DNA of 64,000 nucleotides from Nitratireductor alexandrii (GTDB taxonomy: Bacteria; Pseudomonadota; Alphaproteobacteria; Rhizobiales; Rhizobiaceae), in the NCBI RefSeq assembly GCF_004000215.1, contig NZ_RBVY01000006.1:226718-290717 (forward strand), written 5' to 3'. Within the stretch, counting starts at the first letter, position 1, and every line of letters begins with the position of its first letter. Shown here piece by piece: positions 1 through 7,939 of this stretch. The translations under genes and the position numbers were made by a program. The notes beneath the pieces are model-generated. The model was not told the origin of the DNA and did not search any database. It saw nothing but the letters and a program-made list of their open reading frames with translations.

Positions 1-1495
1 AGGCATTCAGCGTGTGCACGGAGTCGGGAATGAAGCTCGTGCCGCCGATATCGGGATAGCGCCGCGGCACGCCGACCAGCCCGACATAATGCATCGGAAA
101 GAAGATCGCGTAGGCGCCCAGAAACGTGACCCAGAAATGGAACTGGCCCATCGCCTCGTTGAGCATCCGGCCGGTGATTTTCGGATACCAGTGATAGATC
201 GCGCCGAAAATCACCAGGATCGGCGCCACGCCCATCACCATGTGGAAATGCGCGACCACGAACATCGTGTCGGACAGGGGCACGTCGACGACCACGTTGC
301 CGAGGAACAGGCCGGTCAGCCCACCATTGACGAAGGTGACGATGAACGCGAGCGCGAACAGCATGGGAAGGGTGAGATGGATGTCGCCGCGCCACAAGGT
401 CAGCACCCAATTATAGACCTTGAGCGCAGTCGGAACGGCGATGATCAGCGTGGTGGTGGCAAAGAAGAAACCGAACCAGGGATGCATGCCCGACACGTAC
501 ATGTGGTGCGCCCACACGACGAAGGACAGGGCGCCGATAATGACGATCGCCCACACCATCATCCGGTAGCCGAAAATATTCTTCCGTGCATGGGTGCTGA
601 TCAGGTCGGAGACGATGCCGAAGGCCGGCAGCGCGACGATATAGACTTCCGGATGGCCGAAGAACCAGAACAGGTGCTGGAACAGGATCGGGCTGCCGCC
701 GCCATACTCGAGCTGCTGGCCGAGCTCGACCAGCGCCGGCATGAAGAAGCTGGTGCCCAGGAGCCGGTCGAACAGCATCATCACGCAGGCCACGAACAGC
801 GCCGGAAAGGCCAGCAGCGCCATCACGGTGGCGGTGAAGATGCCCCACACCGTCAGCGGCATGCGCATCAGCGTCATGCCGCGCGCACGGCCCTGCAGCA
901 CGGTCACGACATAGTTGAGCCCGCCCATGGTGAAGCCGATGATGAACAGGATCAGCGAGACCAGCATCAAGACGATGCCCCAGGCCTGGCCGCCCGGCGT
1001 GCCCGACAGGATCGCCTGCGGCGGGTAGAGCGTCCAGCCGGCGCCGGTCGGCCCGCCCGGCGCGAAGAAACTCGCGATCAGGACCAGCACTGCCAGCAGG
1101 TAAATCCAGTAAGACAGCATGTTGGCGTAGGGAAACACCATGTCGCGCGCGCCGACCATCAGCGGGATCAGGTAATTGCCGAACCCGCCGAGAAACAGCG
1201 CCGTCAAAAGATAGATCACCATGATCATGCCGTGCATGGTGATGAACTGGTAATAGGCTTCCGGGGTGATGAAATCGAACGTGCCGGGAAAGCCGAGCTG
1301 CAGGCGCATCAGCCACGACAAGACCAGCGCGACCATGCCGATCGCGATCGCGGTGCCGGAATACTGAATGGCGATGACCTTGGCGTCCTGCGAGAATACA
1401 TAGGTCGTCCACCAGCTTTTCGGATGGTAGAGTTCGACATCGGCGACTTCCGCGGCCGGGACGGCATTGTTGGCATGCGGCGTGACCTCGACCAT
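1..1495 (-). CDS. ctaD: Cytochrome c oxidase subunit I (3' end beyond window)
   Basis: This is the catalytic subunit of a proton-pumping haem-copper oxidase in the inner membrane. About 498 residues are visible and the C-terminus lies outside the window. Visible signatures are TMHGMIM with a haem ligand His, GHPEVYIV with the Cu-B His and the D-channel Glu, WAHHMY with two Cu-B His, ALKVYNW with the K-channel Lys, and VAHFHMVM with the paired haem His. The D-channel entry GARDMVFPYAN keeps the Asp and Asn, so it reads as an A1-type pump. The ATG at 1495 follows a GGAGGTGG ribosome site. The subunit II gene lies 74 nt upstream, as expected for a cox operon. From memory, the sequence style resembles the alternative CoxN oxidases of rhizobia; that subfamily call is inference. 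Confidence 0.95.
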   Translation of the reverse strand, partial: MVEVTPHANNAVPAAEVADVELYHPKSWWTTYVFSQDAKVIAIQYSGTAIAIGMVALVLSWLMRLQLGFPGTFDFITPEAYYQFITMHGMIMVIYLLTALFLGGFGNYLIPLMVGARDMVFPYANMLSYWIYLLAVLVLIASFFAPGGPTGAGWTLYPPQAILSGTPGGQAWGIVLMLVSLILFIIGFTMGGLNYVVTVLQGRARGMTLMRMPLTVWGIFTATVMALLAFPALFVACVMMLFDRLLGTSFFMPALVELGQQLEYGGGSPILFQHLFWFFGHPEVYIVALPAFGIVSDLISTHARKNIFGYRMMVWAIVIIGALSFVVWAHHMYVSGMHPWFGFFFATTTLIIAVPTALKVYNWVLTLWRGDIHLTLPMLFALAFIVTFVNGGLTGLFLGNVVVDVPLSDTMFVVAHFHMVMGVAPILVIFGAIYHWYPKITGRMLNEAMGQFHFWVTFLGAYAIFFPMHYVGLVGVPRRYPDIGGTSFIPDSVHTLNA

Positions 1496-1569
1496 TCATC
1501 CACCTCCCGTCGGTGCGGCGCCCGCTTCCGGCGGGATCGCCGCGCGCTGCTATGCGGTCGCCTCCCCGC

Positions 1570-2397
1570 TCATCGCCGTGCATCTCCGGCGACGCTGACC
1601 TGTTCTGGCGCCGTCAGCTGCGCGAAAGTCGACTGCTCCTGCAGCCAGACCTGGTAATCTTCCTGCGTGTCGATGATGACGGTGCCGCGCATATAGCCGT
1701 GCCCGGTGCCGCACAGCTCCGCGCACAGCACGTCGAACGTTCCCGTGCGGGTCGGCGTGAACCAGAAATAGGTGACCGTGCCCGGCACCATGTCCATCTT
1801 GGCGCGGAATTCCGGCACGTAGAAATCGTGCAGCACGTCGATCGAGCGCAAGAGCATCTTGACCGGCTTGCCGATCGGCAGGTGCAGATCGCCGGCCTCG
1901 ACCACGACATCGTCCTGGCCGTTCGGGTCGTCGGGATTGACGCCCAGCGGATTGTCGAAGGAGACGAGGCGGCTGTTCGACGTGCCGAGCTTGCCGTCGG
2001 CACCTGGCAGGCGGAAACTCCACTGCCATTGCTGGCCGACGACCTCGACCTCGGCAGCGTCGTCGGGCACGGTGACGAACTGGTACCAGACGAACAGGCC
2101 GGGCGCGAGCATCACCGCCACGCCCAGGGCCGTGGCGACCGTCAGCCAGGTCTCCAGCTTCCTGCTTTCGGGCTCGTAGTCCGCCTTGCGTCCTTCCTTG
2201 TGGCGGAACCGGAACACGCAATAGGCCATGAACAGCACCACGGCCGCAAAGACCACGCCGGTGATCCAGAACGTGATGACGAGCGTGGTGTCGATATACC
2301 CCCAATTCGAGGCAATCGGGGTCCACCACCACGGGCTCAGAATGTGAAACAGGACCGAGCCGGCGACAATAAGAACGAGTACCAGCGCAACCGCCAT
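1570..2397 (-). CDS. coxB: Cytochrome c oxidase subunit II
   Basis: This subunit receives electrons from cytochrome c through the periplasmic Cu-A centre. The 275-residue protein has an N-terminal signal-like helix (about 1-18), two further helices (about 38-60 and 80-102) and a cupredoxin domain. The Cu-A ligands are visible as the His of VLHDFYVPEF and the Cys-Glu-Cys-His of CAELCGTGHGYM. A loop of about 35 residues between the two halves of the cupredoxin domain (LPGADGK to DLHLPIG) is longer than in the common CtaC and resembles CoxM-type proteins, from memory. I chose the ATG at 2397 over an upstream in-frame start at 2490 because GGGAGGAACGGAGA precedes it and the mature N-terminus starts with the membrane helix. 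It is transcribed with subunit I. Confidence 0.93.
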   Translation of the reverse strand: MAVALVLVLIVAGSVLFHILSPWWWTPIASNWGYIDTTLVITFWITGVVFAAVVLFMAYCVFRFRHKEGRKADYEPESRKLETWLTVATALGVAVMLAPGLFVWYQFVTVPDDAAEVEVVGQQWQWSFRLPGADGKLGTSNSRLVSFDNPLGVNPDDPNGQDDVVVEAGDLHLPIGKPVKMLLRSIDVLHDFYVPEFRAKMDMVPGTVTYFWFTPTRTGTFDVLCAELCGTGHGYMRGTVIIDTQEDYQVWLQEQSTFAQLTAPEQVSVAGDARR

Positions 2398-2551
2398 TCT
2401 CCGTTCCTCCCGGCATCCCGTCGGCGTTGACGCGCCGAAACCGGATGTCGCCTCACCATAACCTGATGTTCCGAGGCGACGCCACACCATCGCCGGTCGC
2501 GCGCACGTAACCGGTCCCGCGCGGCACCGCTTCCCGGCGGAACGGACACGA

Positions 2552-2564
2552 TGACGTTACGTCA
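2552..2564. promoter_or_regulatory. Palindrome upstream of coxB
   Basis: TGACGT-T-ACGTCA is a perfect 6+6 inverted repeat in the 274-nt non-coding stretch between coxB and the 2H phosphodiesterase gene. It lies about 155 bp upstream of the coxB start. A regulator site for the oxidase operon is plausible, but no second copy was seen and no promoter hexamers stand out. The rest of this intergenic stretch shows nothing I can call. Confidence 0.35.
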
Positions 2565-2671
2565 AGTGATTGATTGGCAATGACGAACTCATCGGCATCG
2601 CGGCGCGGCAATTGGACCTGCGTCAAAATGTCATCCCTGTGGAGAATCACCGGGTCCGGGCCGCAACCGTG

Positions 2672-3289
2672 TCAACCGCACAGGTTCCAACGCGCCAGCA
2701 CCGTATATTGCGTAAGCCATAGCTTACTGTGAACGAGCGCGAAGCCGCGCACCCAAAACCGGACCGGCGCGATCGCGCGCCTGGCGACCGCTGCATCGCC
2801 ATAGGACAGCGTCATATGCGGAACGAATTGGCGCCCCGCCCGCAAGCCGTTTGCCCGCATGGCATCCCCGAGCCGCTCATAAAGCGCAAACAGCGGAGGA
2901 TCGTCGCCAAGCAGAACGAGCGGCCGACGACGTGGAGCCTCGAAGGTGGCGGCGAAACGCAGGCTCACCTCGAACGGCGGCATCGCGACGGCGTTTCCCG
3001 CCTGGCGCGCGGCATAGACGAATTTCTCGCGCAAGCGCCCATAATCGCCGACATGATGCAGGGAAATGTGCAGACGCTGCGCGCCGAGCCGGTCTTGCCG
3101 CAGCCGGTTTTCGGCGACGAGTCGATCCGCCAGGCGCCAAGCCTGTGCAGCCGACTGCGGATCCGGAAAGATCGCGAAAAACAGCCGCTCCGGCCGTTTC
3201 GGCCTGACGGGAAAATCCCGAACGAAATCGAATACGCCCTGAATGGGAAGGGTTTGTTCGGGAACGTACGGCACGGGCCTTGCCTCCAC
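2672..3289 (-). CDS. 2H phosphoesterase (2'-5' RNA ligase / RNA cyclic phosphodiesterase family)
   Basis: Members of the LigT/ThpR family hydrolyse 2',3'-cyclic phosphate ends or ligate RNA in vitro, in the cytoplasm. The two HxT/S motifs that define the 2H fold are present as RLHISLHHV near residue 75 and FVPHMTLSYG near residue 158. The length of 205 residues is slightly above the usual 175-190 because of a leader of about 35 residues before the first beta strand (ERLFFAIFPDP), so a downstream start is possible although no better-placed ATG is seen. It stands alone between the oxidase genes and the PucR-type regulator. The physiological substrate cannot be read from the sequence. Confidence 0.85.
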   Translation of the reverse strand: MEARPVPYVPEQTLPIQGVFDFVRDFPVRPKRPERLFFAIFPDPQSAAQAWRLADRLVAENRLRQDRLGAQRLHISLHHVGDYGRLREKFVYAARQAGNAVAMPPFEVSLRFAATFEAPRRRPLVLLGDDPPLFALYERLGDAMRANGLRAGRQFVPHMTLSYGDAAVARRAIAPVRFWVRGFALVHSKLWLTQYTVLARWNLCG

Positions 3290-3424
3290 ACCCGCCCGCT
3301 TCCGCTTTCAAGCCGCACGCGCCGGCTCGCCCCATTCGATCGTTGCGCAAGCCTGAAACAAAACAAGAACATTTACAAGAGCACCCGGCGACGCCGACCG
3401 ACACGCGGCCACCCCGCAGCCTGC

Positions 3425-5029
3425 TCAGGAGACCAGAGGCAGCAATTTCAGCGCCAGGTGATAGTGCAGCCGCATTTTCGGTTGCAGGGCCTTTTCACCG
3501 GTCAGCTCGTTGATCTGCGAGATCCGATAGCGCACCGTGTTGTGGTGGATGTTGAGCAGCCGCGCCGTCTCGCGGTAATTGCCGTTGCAATCCAGGAAGA
3601 CCCGGAACGTTTCGATCAGGTCGATCCGGTGCGTCTCGTCGTGATCGATCAGCATGCCCAGCCACTCATGGACGAAGCGATGCACGTCCGGTTGCATCGC
3701 GCTTTTGGAAAACAGCCGATAAAACCCGGTCTCGTCGTAAAGATGCACCGCGCCGGCCTTGCTGGTGTTTCGGCCGTGCTCGAGCGCCTGTTCGGCCTGC
3801 TCGTAGGCGCGGTAGAAATGCTCCACCGCGGTGACCTGGCTGACACCCGCCGACCAGACCACTTCCTGCGCGCCGATCTTCAACAGTCTGGTGTCGATCT
3901 GTTCCTTGAAGACGTCTGGCTGGCACAGCCGCTCGTCGTCCTCGGGAACCAGTATGACGACGCGATCGTTGCGGATGACACCGGTGATGGTCTCGCTGTG
4001 CTTGGAGAAATGCACCCGCAAGGCGTTGGAAAGCGCGCGAAAGCGGTCGGTCCCGATATCGTGGAAGGCGACCACCACGCCGATGTAACGCGCGTGCAAG
4101 TGCTTGCCCATGGCGCTGTAGCGCGCCGCTAGCGCCGCCCGGGTCTGGCTGCCCGTGCCGCGGTCGATCAACGACAGGACGAATTCGTTCTGCCGTTCGA
4201 AGATGACGCTCTGGTCGGCCCGGATCTGACGAATTTTAAGCGATATCAGAACTTTCGCGTAGCTCAGATGGTCCAGCTCCTTATCGCTCAGCCTGCGGTT
4301 GCGTTCCACGACGACCAGCGTGCCGGTCATGCCGTTCGCCTGTTCGTAAGGCGTAAAGACGATGCTCGTGCGACGCCCCGTGCGGCGAGTGAGCGCGTTC
4401 TTGGCGTCGATCGTCTCGCTCGCCCAGCCCTCCTCCTCCAGAAGCGCCAGCGCGTCCTGCATATCCGGCTCGGGATTGGTCGGCGCGCTCAGCGCCAGGC
4501 CGTCCATCGGACTGATCACCATCACCGGGTTGGCCAGCAGCGCGTTGAGGTCGCCGAGCAGATCCTGCAGGGCCGAATCCGCCAGCATCGTCTGGCTGAA
4601 GCGGCCACCGAGCAGTTCGGGCTGCGCGACCTTGCCGGCCTTGGCTTCGAAGAACTTCGACATCACCGGCGTGATGATCTCCACCCAGGCAACGTCTTCG
4701 GGAACCACGATGATGGGAAAATCGAGCGCGTCGGCGCTGTCGATCATCTTTTGCGGCACGCGCTTCATGTAGCGGTTCAGCTTGAGGCCGAGCCCCGACG
4801 CGCCATGCTCGACCAGCTCGTGGACGAACCGGTCGAGCCGGTGGCGCAATTGAAGCAGCGGATAGGTCGAGGTCAGGGCCAGTTCCTGTCCGCGCAGCCA
4901 CCGCACGGCGTCGGGCGCGTCAAGCACCGTCGCGGTTTCGACGACGCGGTCGAGCCCTTTCCGGCCGGCCAGCAACGATCCGTTCTGCATTGCGGGCAAC
5001 GTGAGAATTTGCCCGACGGTCAACGCCAT
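3425..5029 (-). CDS. PucR/CdaR-type transcriptional regulator
   Basis: The 534-residue regulator has an N-terminal PucR-like domain (about 1-120, beginning MALTVGQILTLPAM), a middle GGDEF-like segment (about 270-400) and a C-terminal helix-turn-helix (about 465-530: FLDCNGNYRETARLLNIHHN then NTVRYRISQINELTG), the usual order in this family. Regulators of this family sense small metabolites and control purine, sugar-diacid or amino-acid catabolism. The ATG at 5029 has AAGGGAG upstream, whereas a further upstream start at 5137 would run into the AT-rich divergent promoter. It is divergent from the M20/TRAP/UxaA operon, so it is the natural candidate regulator of that operon and, through a repeated site, of the second TRAP operon (inference). 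Confidence 0.85.
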   Translation of the reverse strand: MALTVGQILTLPAMQNGSLLAGRKGLDRVVETATVLDAPDAVRWLRGQELALTSTYPLLQLRHRLDRFVHELVEHGASGLGLKLNRYMKRVPQKMIDSADALDFPIIVVPEDVAWVEIITPVMSKFFEAKAGKVAQPELLGGRFSQTMLADSALQDLLGDLNALLANPVMVISPMDGLALSAPTNPEPDMQDALALLEEEGWASETIDAKNALTRRTGRRTSIVFTPYEQANGMTGTLVVVERNRRLSDKELDHLSYAKVLISLKIRQIRADQSVIFERQNEFVLSLIDRGTGSQTRAALAARYSAMGKHLHARYIGVVVAFHDIGTDRFRALSNALRVHFSKHSETITGVIRNDRVVILVPEDDERLCQPDVFKEQIDTRLLKIGAQEVVWSAGVSQVTAVEHFYRAYEQAEQALEHGRNTSKAGAVHLYDETGFYRLFSKSAMQPDVHRFVHEWLGMLIDHDETHRIDLIETFRVFLDCNGNYRETARLLNIHHNTVRYRISQINELTGEKALQPKMRLHYHLALKLLPLVS

Positions 5030-5086
5030 GACCTGCGCTCCCTTTCCTTGCCCCCGTATCGATGCGGGGACTCTTGTCGGCTTATA

Positions 5087-5105
5087 TTTGTATTTTAGAT
5101 ACAAA
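5087..5105. promoter_or_regulatory. Candidate operator, inverted repeat TTTGTAT-N5-ATACAAA
   Basis: A perfect 7+7 inverted repeat lies in the AT-rich spacer between the PucR-type gene and the M20 operon, 26 bp upstream of the TGGTCAATAGTTTT box. Its 6+5+6 core recurs with one change at 15478-15494, one base pair closer to the same box in front of the second TRAP operon. Confidence 0.7.
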
Positions 5106-5130
5106 AAAATTAGCCATCGATTCATGCCCG

Positions 5131-5165
5131 TGGTCAATAGTTTTTCGCCCTCGAGCCGATAGGGT
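5131..5165 (+). promoter_or_regulatory. Promoter of the M20/TRAP/UxaA operon
   Basis: TGGTCAATAGTTTT (5131-5144) is followed after 15 bp by TAGGGT (5160-5165), which fits a -10 element with ATAGTT at -35 and 17-bp spacing. A start site near 5172 would give a leader of about 22 nt before the GTG at 5194. The same arrangement occurs at 15452-15418 on the other strand, which supports a real promoter. Confidence 0.6.
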
Positions 5166-5193
5166 TGCCGTCGGTTTAAGGGAGAGTGGACTG

Positions 5194-6372
5194 GTGAAGA
5201 ACAACGACCTCGCGGTGGCGGAGGCGCCGTGCGACGCGCTTGCCTTTCTTCAGCAGGTCGTTGGCTGCAACACCGTTTCGCCGCCCGGCAACGAGATCGT
5301 TCTGGCCCGCATCATCGAGGCGCGACTGGCCGAGGCGGGCATTGCGGCGCAGATTTTCCGGGAGAACGAACACCAGGCGAACCTGATCGCGACCTTGAAG
5401 GGCGGCGCGCCCGGTCCGCGACTTGTTCTGAGTGGACATCTCGACACCGTGCCGATCGGCGACGCGCCTTGGAAACACGACCCCTTTTCGGGGGCCGTCG
5501 ACGACGGCCATGTCTACGGCCGCGGCACGGCCGACATGAAAGGCGGCCTGCTGGCGTTGCTCTACGCCTTCATGCGGCAGAAGGAAATCGCGCCCGACCG
5601 GTGGTGCGGCGAATTGGTGTTCGCCGCCACCTATGCCGAGGAGGTCGGCGCGCTCGGCGCGGCCACCATGGTGCGCGAGCGGCAGATTCCCGAATTCGAC
5701 GCCATGATCATCGCCGAGCCGACAAGCAACGGCCTGGTGATCGCGCACAAGGGCGTTTTGTGGCTGCGCGTGACCAGCTTCGGCAGGACCGCGCACGGCT
5801 CGATGCCGACGGCCGGCACCAATGCCGTCGACAAGCTGCATCTGTTTTACGAGCGCCTCAAATCGCTCGATCTCGGCGGCTCCACCACGCCGCTTCTGTC
5901 GGATCCGACCTTTGCCGTCACCACCTTCAACGGCGGCAGCAACACCAATGTCATTCCCGACCTGTGCCGGATGACCATCGACATCCGCACCGTGCCAGGA
6001 CAGGACCACCGCGCCATCGTCGCCCGCATCGAGGCGATGGCCGCCGCGCTTGCCATGGAGGACCCGGACGCGCGTTTCGAAATCGAAACCACGCTCGATC
6101 TGCCCGGCCTACTGACCGACGAGGCCTCCAGAATCGTCGCCGACTGCCGGTCGGTGTTGGCCGAACGGGCGCCCGGCACGGACACGGTGCGCGGCGCGCA
6201 ATATTTCACCGACGCCTCGGCCTTCGCCGCCCATGGCGGCGACATCGTCATTCTCGGACCCGGCGCGCCGGAACAGGCGCATCAGACCGACGAACACCTC
6301 GCCATCGACGCCTATTTCGGCGCGATCGAGATCTACCGCCGGATCATCGGGCGGTTTTTGAGCAGAAGCTAA
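5194..6372 (+). CDS. M20 family metallo-deacylase (ArgE/DapE family)
   Basis: This is a 392-residue zinc-dependent amidohydrolase of the acetylornithine deacetylase / succinyl-diaminopimelate desuccinylase family. Metal-site motifs are SGHLDTVP, GRGTADMKGG, the Glu pair of TYAEEVGA, and a C-terminal His in PEQAHQTDEH; the dimerisation insert (about 175-290) is intact. I chose the GTG at 5194 because GGGAG lies 9 nt upstream, while the longer reading from 5062 would cross the promoter. It is the first gene of an operon with a TRAP transporter and sugar-acid-type enzymes, so it probably removes an acyl or amino-acyl group from an imported conjugate. The true substrate is unknown. Confidence 0.85.
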   Translation: MKNNDLAVAEAPCDALAFLQQVVGCNTVSPPGNEIVLARIIEARLAEAGIAAQIFRENEHQANLIATLKGGAPGPRLVLSGHLDTVPIGDAPWKHDPFSGAVDDGHVYGRGTADMKGGLLALLYAFMRQKEIAPDRWCGELVFAATYAEEVGALGAATMVRERQIPEFDAMIIAEPTSNGLVIAHKGVLWLRVTSFGRTAHGSMPTAGTNAVDKLHLFYERLKSLDLGGSTTPLLSDPTFAVTTFNGGSNTNVIPDLCRMTIDIRTVPGQDHRAIVARIEAMAAALAMEDPDARFEIETTLDLPGLLTDEASRIVADCRSVLAERAPGTDTVRGAQYFTDASAFAAHGGDIVILGPGAPEQAHQTDEHLAIDAYFGAIEIYRRIIGRFLSRS

Positions 6373-6390
6373 CAGGAGGAAAGGGAGATC

Positions 6391-7383
6391 ATGATCTGTA
6401 TCGCAAAGACCAAGGCCGCGCTCGCGGCTGCATTGCTGGGGGCCGGAACCGTGCTCGGAACCGGCATCGCCCAGGCCGAAACCACCTTGAAGGTGGGGCA
6501 TGTTTTCGCCGCCGACCATCCCTGGCAGATCGCGCTCGAGGGCCTGTCCAAGGACGTGGCCGCGGCGACCGACGGCGAAGTCGTCATCCAAGTCTATCCG
6601 AGTTCGCAGCTTGGCGGCGACCGTGAAGTCGCCGAAGGGCTCCAGCTCGGCACCGTCGAGATGGGCTTGTTCGGCACCGGCGCCCTGCAGGTGCTCGACA
6701 AACGGCTGATCATCGAGGAACTGCCTTATGCCTGGCCGACCCGCGAGAAGGCCTATGCCGCCGTCGACGGCGAGCTCGGCGACGCGCTGGCCGAGATCCT
6801 GGCCGCCAAGAACATCAACACGCTCAGCTGGTGGGAAAGCGGCTACCGCCACATCACCAATTCGGCCCGTCCGATCGAAACGCCGGAGGATCTGAAGGGC
6901 ATCAAGCTGCGCGTGCCCGAAGCCGAACTGCGCCTCGATACCTTCCGCGAGCTCGGCGCGCTGCCGACGCCGATGGCGTTTTCGGAAGTGTTCACCTCCC
7001 TGCAGCAGAACGTCGTCGACGGTCAGGAAAATCCGCTGGCGACGATCTACGCCTCCAAATTCTACGAGGTGCAGGAAAACCTGGCGCTGTCGGGCCATAT
7101 CTGGGGCTCGGCGATCCTGACGATTTCCAAGCAGGCCTGGGACAAGCTCACCGACGAGCAGCAGACCATCCTGCGTGAGAAGGCGGAGATCTGGAAGGAG
7201 AAGGAACGCGAGATGATCCGCAAGAGCGACGAGGAGGTTCTCGCCAAGCTCGAAGCCGAAGGCATGAAGGTCACGCGGCCCGACCCCGCCGCGTTCCAGG
7301 AAATGGTCCAGCCGGTGTGGGAGAAATACGAGAGTGTCTTCGGTGAAGACCTGCTCGCGATCGTCCGCAAATACTCCAACTAG
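6391..7383 (+). CDS. TRAP transporter substrate-binding protein (DctP type)
   Basis: This periplasmic receptor delivers an organic acid to the TRAP membrane subunits. It has 330 residues, with a signal peptide cleaved near AQA-ET (residue 29). Family features are LKVGHVFAADHPW at the mature N-terminus, QVYPSSQLGGDREV, the carboxylate-binding Arg in KLRVPEAELR, and VDGQENPLATIY. AGGAGGAAAGGGAG precedes the ATG. It follows the M20 gene by 18 nt and is separated from its permease genes by a strong hairpin. The ligand cannot be assigned from sequence; the operon content suggests a sugar-acid or acylated acid. Confidence 0.93.
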   Translation: MICIAKTKAALAAALLGAGTVLGTGIAQAETTLKVGHVFAADHPWQIALEGLSKDVAAATDGEVVIQVYPSSQLGGDREVAEGLQLGTVEMGLFGTGALQVLDKRLIIEELPYAWPTREKAYAAVDGELGDALAEILAAKNINTLSWWESGYRHITNSARPIETPEDLKGIKLRVPEAELRLDTFRELGALPTPMAFSEVFTSLQQNVVDGQENPLATIYASKFYEVQENLALSGHIWGSAILTISKQAWDKLTDEQQTILREKAEIWKEKEREMIRKSDEEVLAKLEAEGMKVTRPDPAAFQEMVQPVWEKYESVFGEDLLAIVRKYSN

Positions 7384-7391
7384 TTGAACAT

Positions 7392-7422
7392 CTCGCGGGC
7401 CGGCGTCGGGCCGGCCCGCGAG
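7392..7422 (+). promoter_or_regulatory. Intercistronic hairpin after the binding-protein gene
   Basis: CTCGCGGGCCGG and CCGGCCCGCGAG form a perfect 12-bp stem with a 7-nt loop between the DctP and DctQ genes. No T-run follows, so it should not be a full terminator. A 3' mRNA stabiliser or partial terminator that raises receptor over permease is the likely role (inference). Confidence 0.75.
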
Positions 7423-7441
7423 CATCGGGGTGATATCGGCA

Positions 7442-7939
7442 ATGACGCAAGCCTTGCATGCCGCAAAGCGGCTTCTCGTCAGGATCGTCCAATGGCTGCT
7501 TATGCTGATGCTGTTGGCGATCACGGGCGTGATGTTCGCCCAGGTCATCTGGCGCTATCTTTTGCAGTCGCCTCTGGTCTGGTCGGAGGAACTGGCCCTG
7601 CTGTTGATGGTGTGGATGACGTTCCTGGGCTCGGCGCTGATGCTGGAGCGCCGGGAACACGTCGCCATCGACCAGTTCGTTGAATGGCTGCCGCCGGCTC
7701 TCAATCGCCTGGCGCAGATCGTTGGCGCGGTGGTGGTCCTGGCCTTCAATTGCGCGCTGACCTACGGCGCCTTCGTGATCGCCGAGACGGCCAGAGAATC
7801 GATCATGCCAGGTCTGAAGATTTCCAGCGCATGGCAATATATCGGCGTCCTGATCGGCGGCGGCCTGCTCGTGCTGGTCTCTCTCGAGGCCCTGGTGCAA
7901 GCGCTGCGCGGCAGCACGGTGCGGGAGAAGCAATCATGA
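7442..7939 (+). CDS. TRAP transporter small permease (DctQ type)
   Basis: This 165-residue integral membrane protein has four predicted helices (about 14-36, 46-65, 87-110 and 125-148), the standard DctQ layout. The stretch VWRYLLQSPLVWSEELA with the conserved W-x-EE signature is diagnostic. The ATG at 7442 was chosen, though an in-frame GTG at 7430 is possible. Its stop overlaps the DctM start by 4 nt, indicating translational coupling. Confidence 0.9.
   Translation: MTQALHAAKRLLVRIVQWLLMLMLLAITGVMFAQVIWRYLLQSPLVWSEELALLLMVWMTFLGSALMLERREHVAIDQFVEWLPPALNRLAQIVGAVVVLAFNCALTYGAFVIAETARESIMPGLKISSAWQYIGVLIGGGLLVLVSLEALVQALRGSTVREKQS

Noticed and set aside
14..1657. A 547-codon open frame on the plus strand over the oxidase genes
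   Set aside because: The opposite strand encodes cytochrome oxidase subunit I with all haem and copper ligands. The plus-strand translation is His/Gln/Arg-rich shadow sequence.
2612..2626. FNR/FixK-like box TTG-N9-CAA upstream of coxB
   Set aside because: The spacing between TTG and CAA is 9 instead of the required 8, and the inner bases do not match the consensus.
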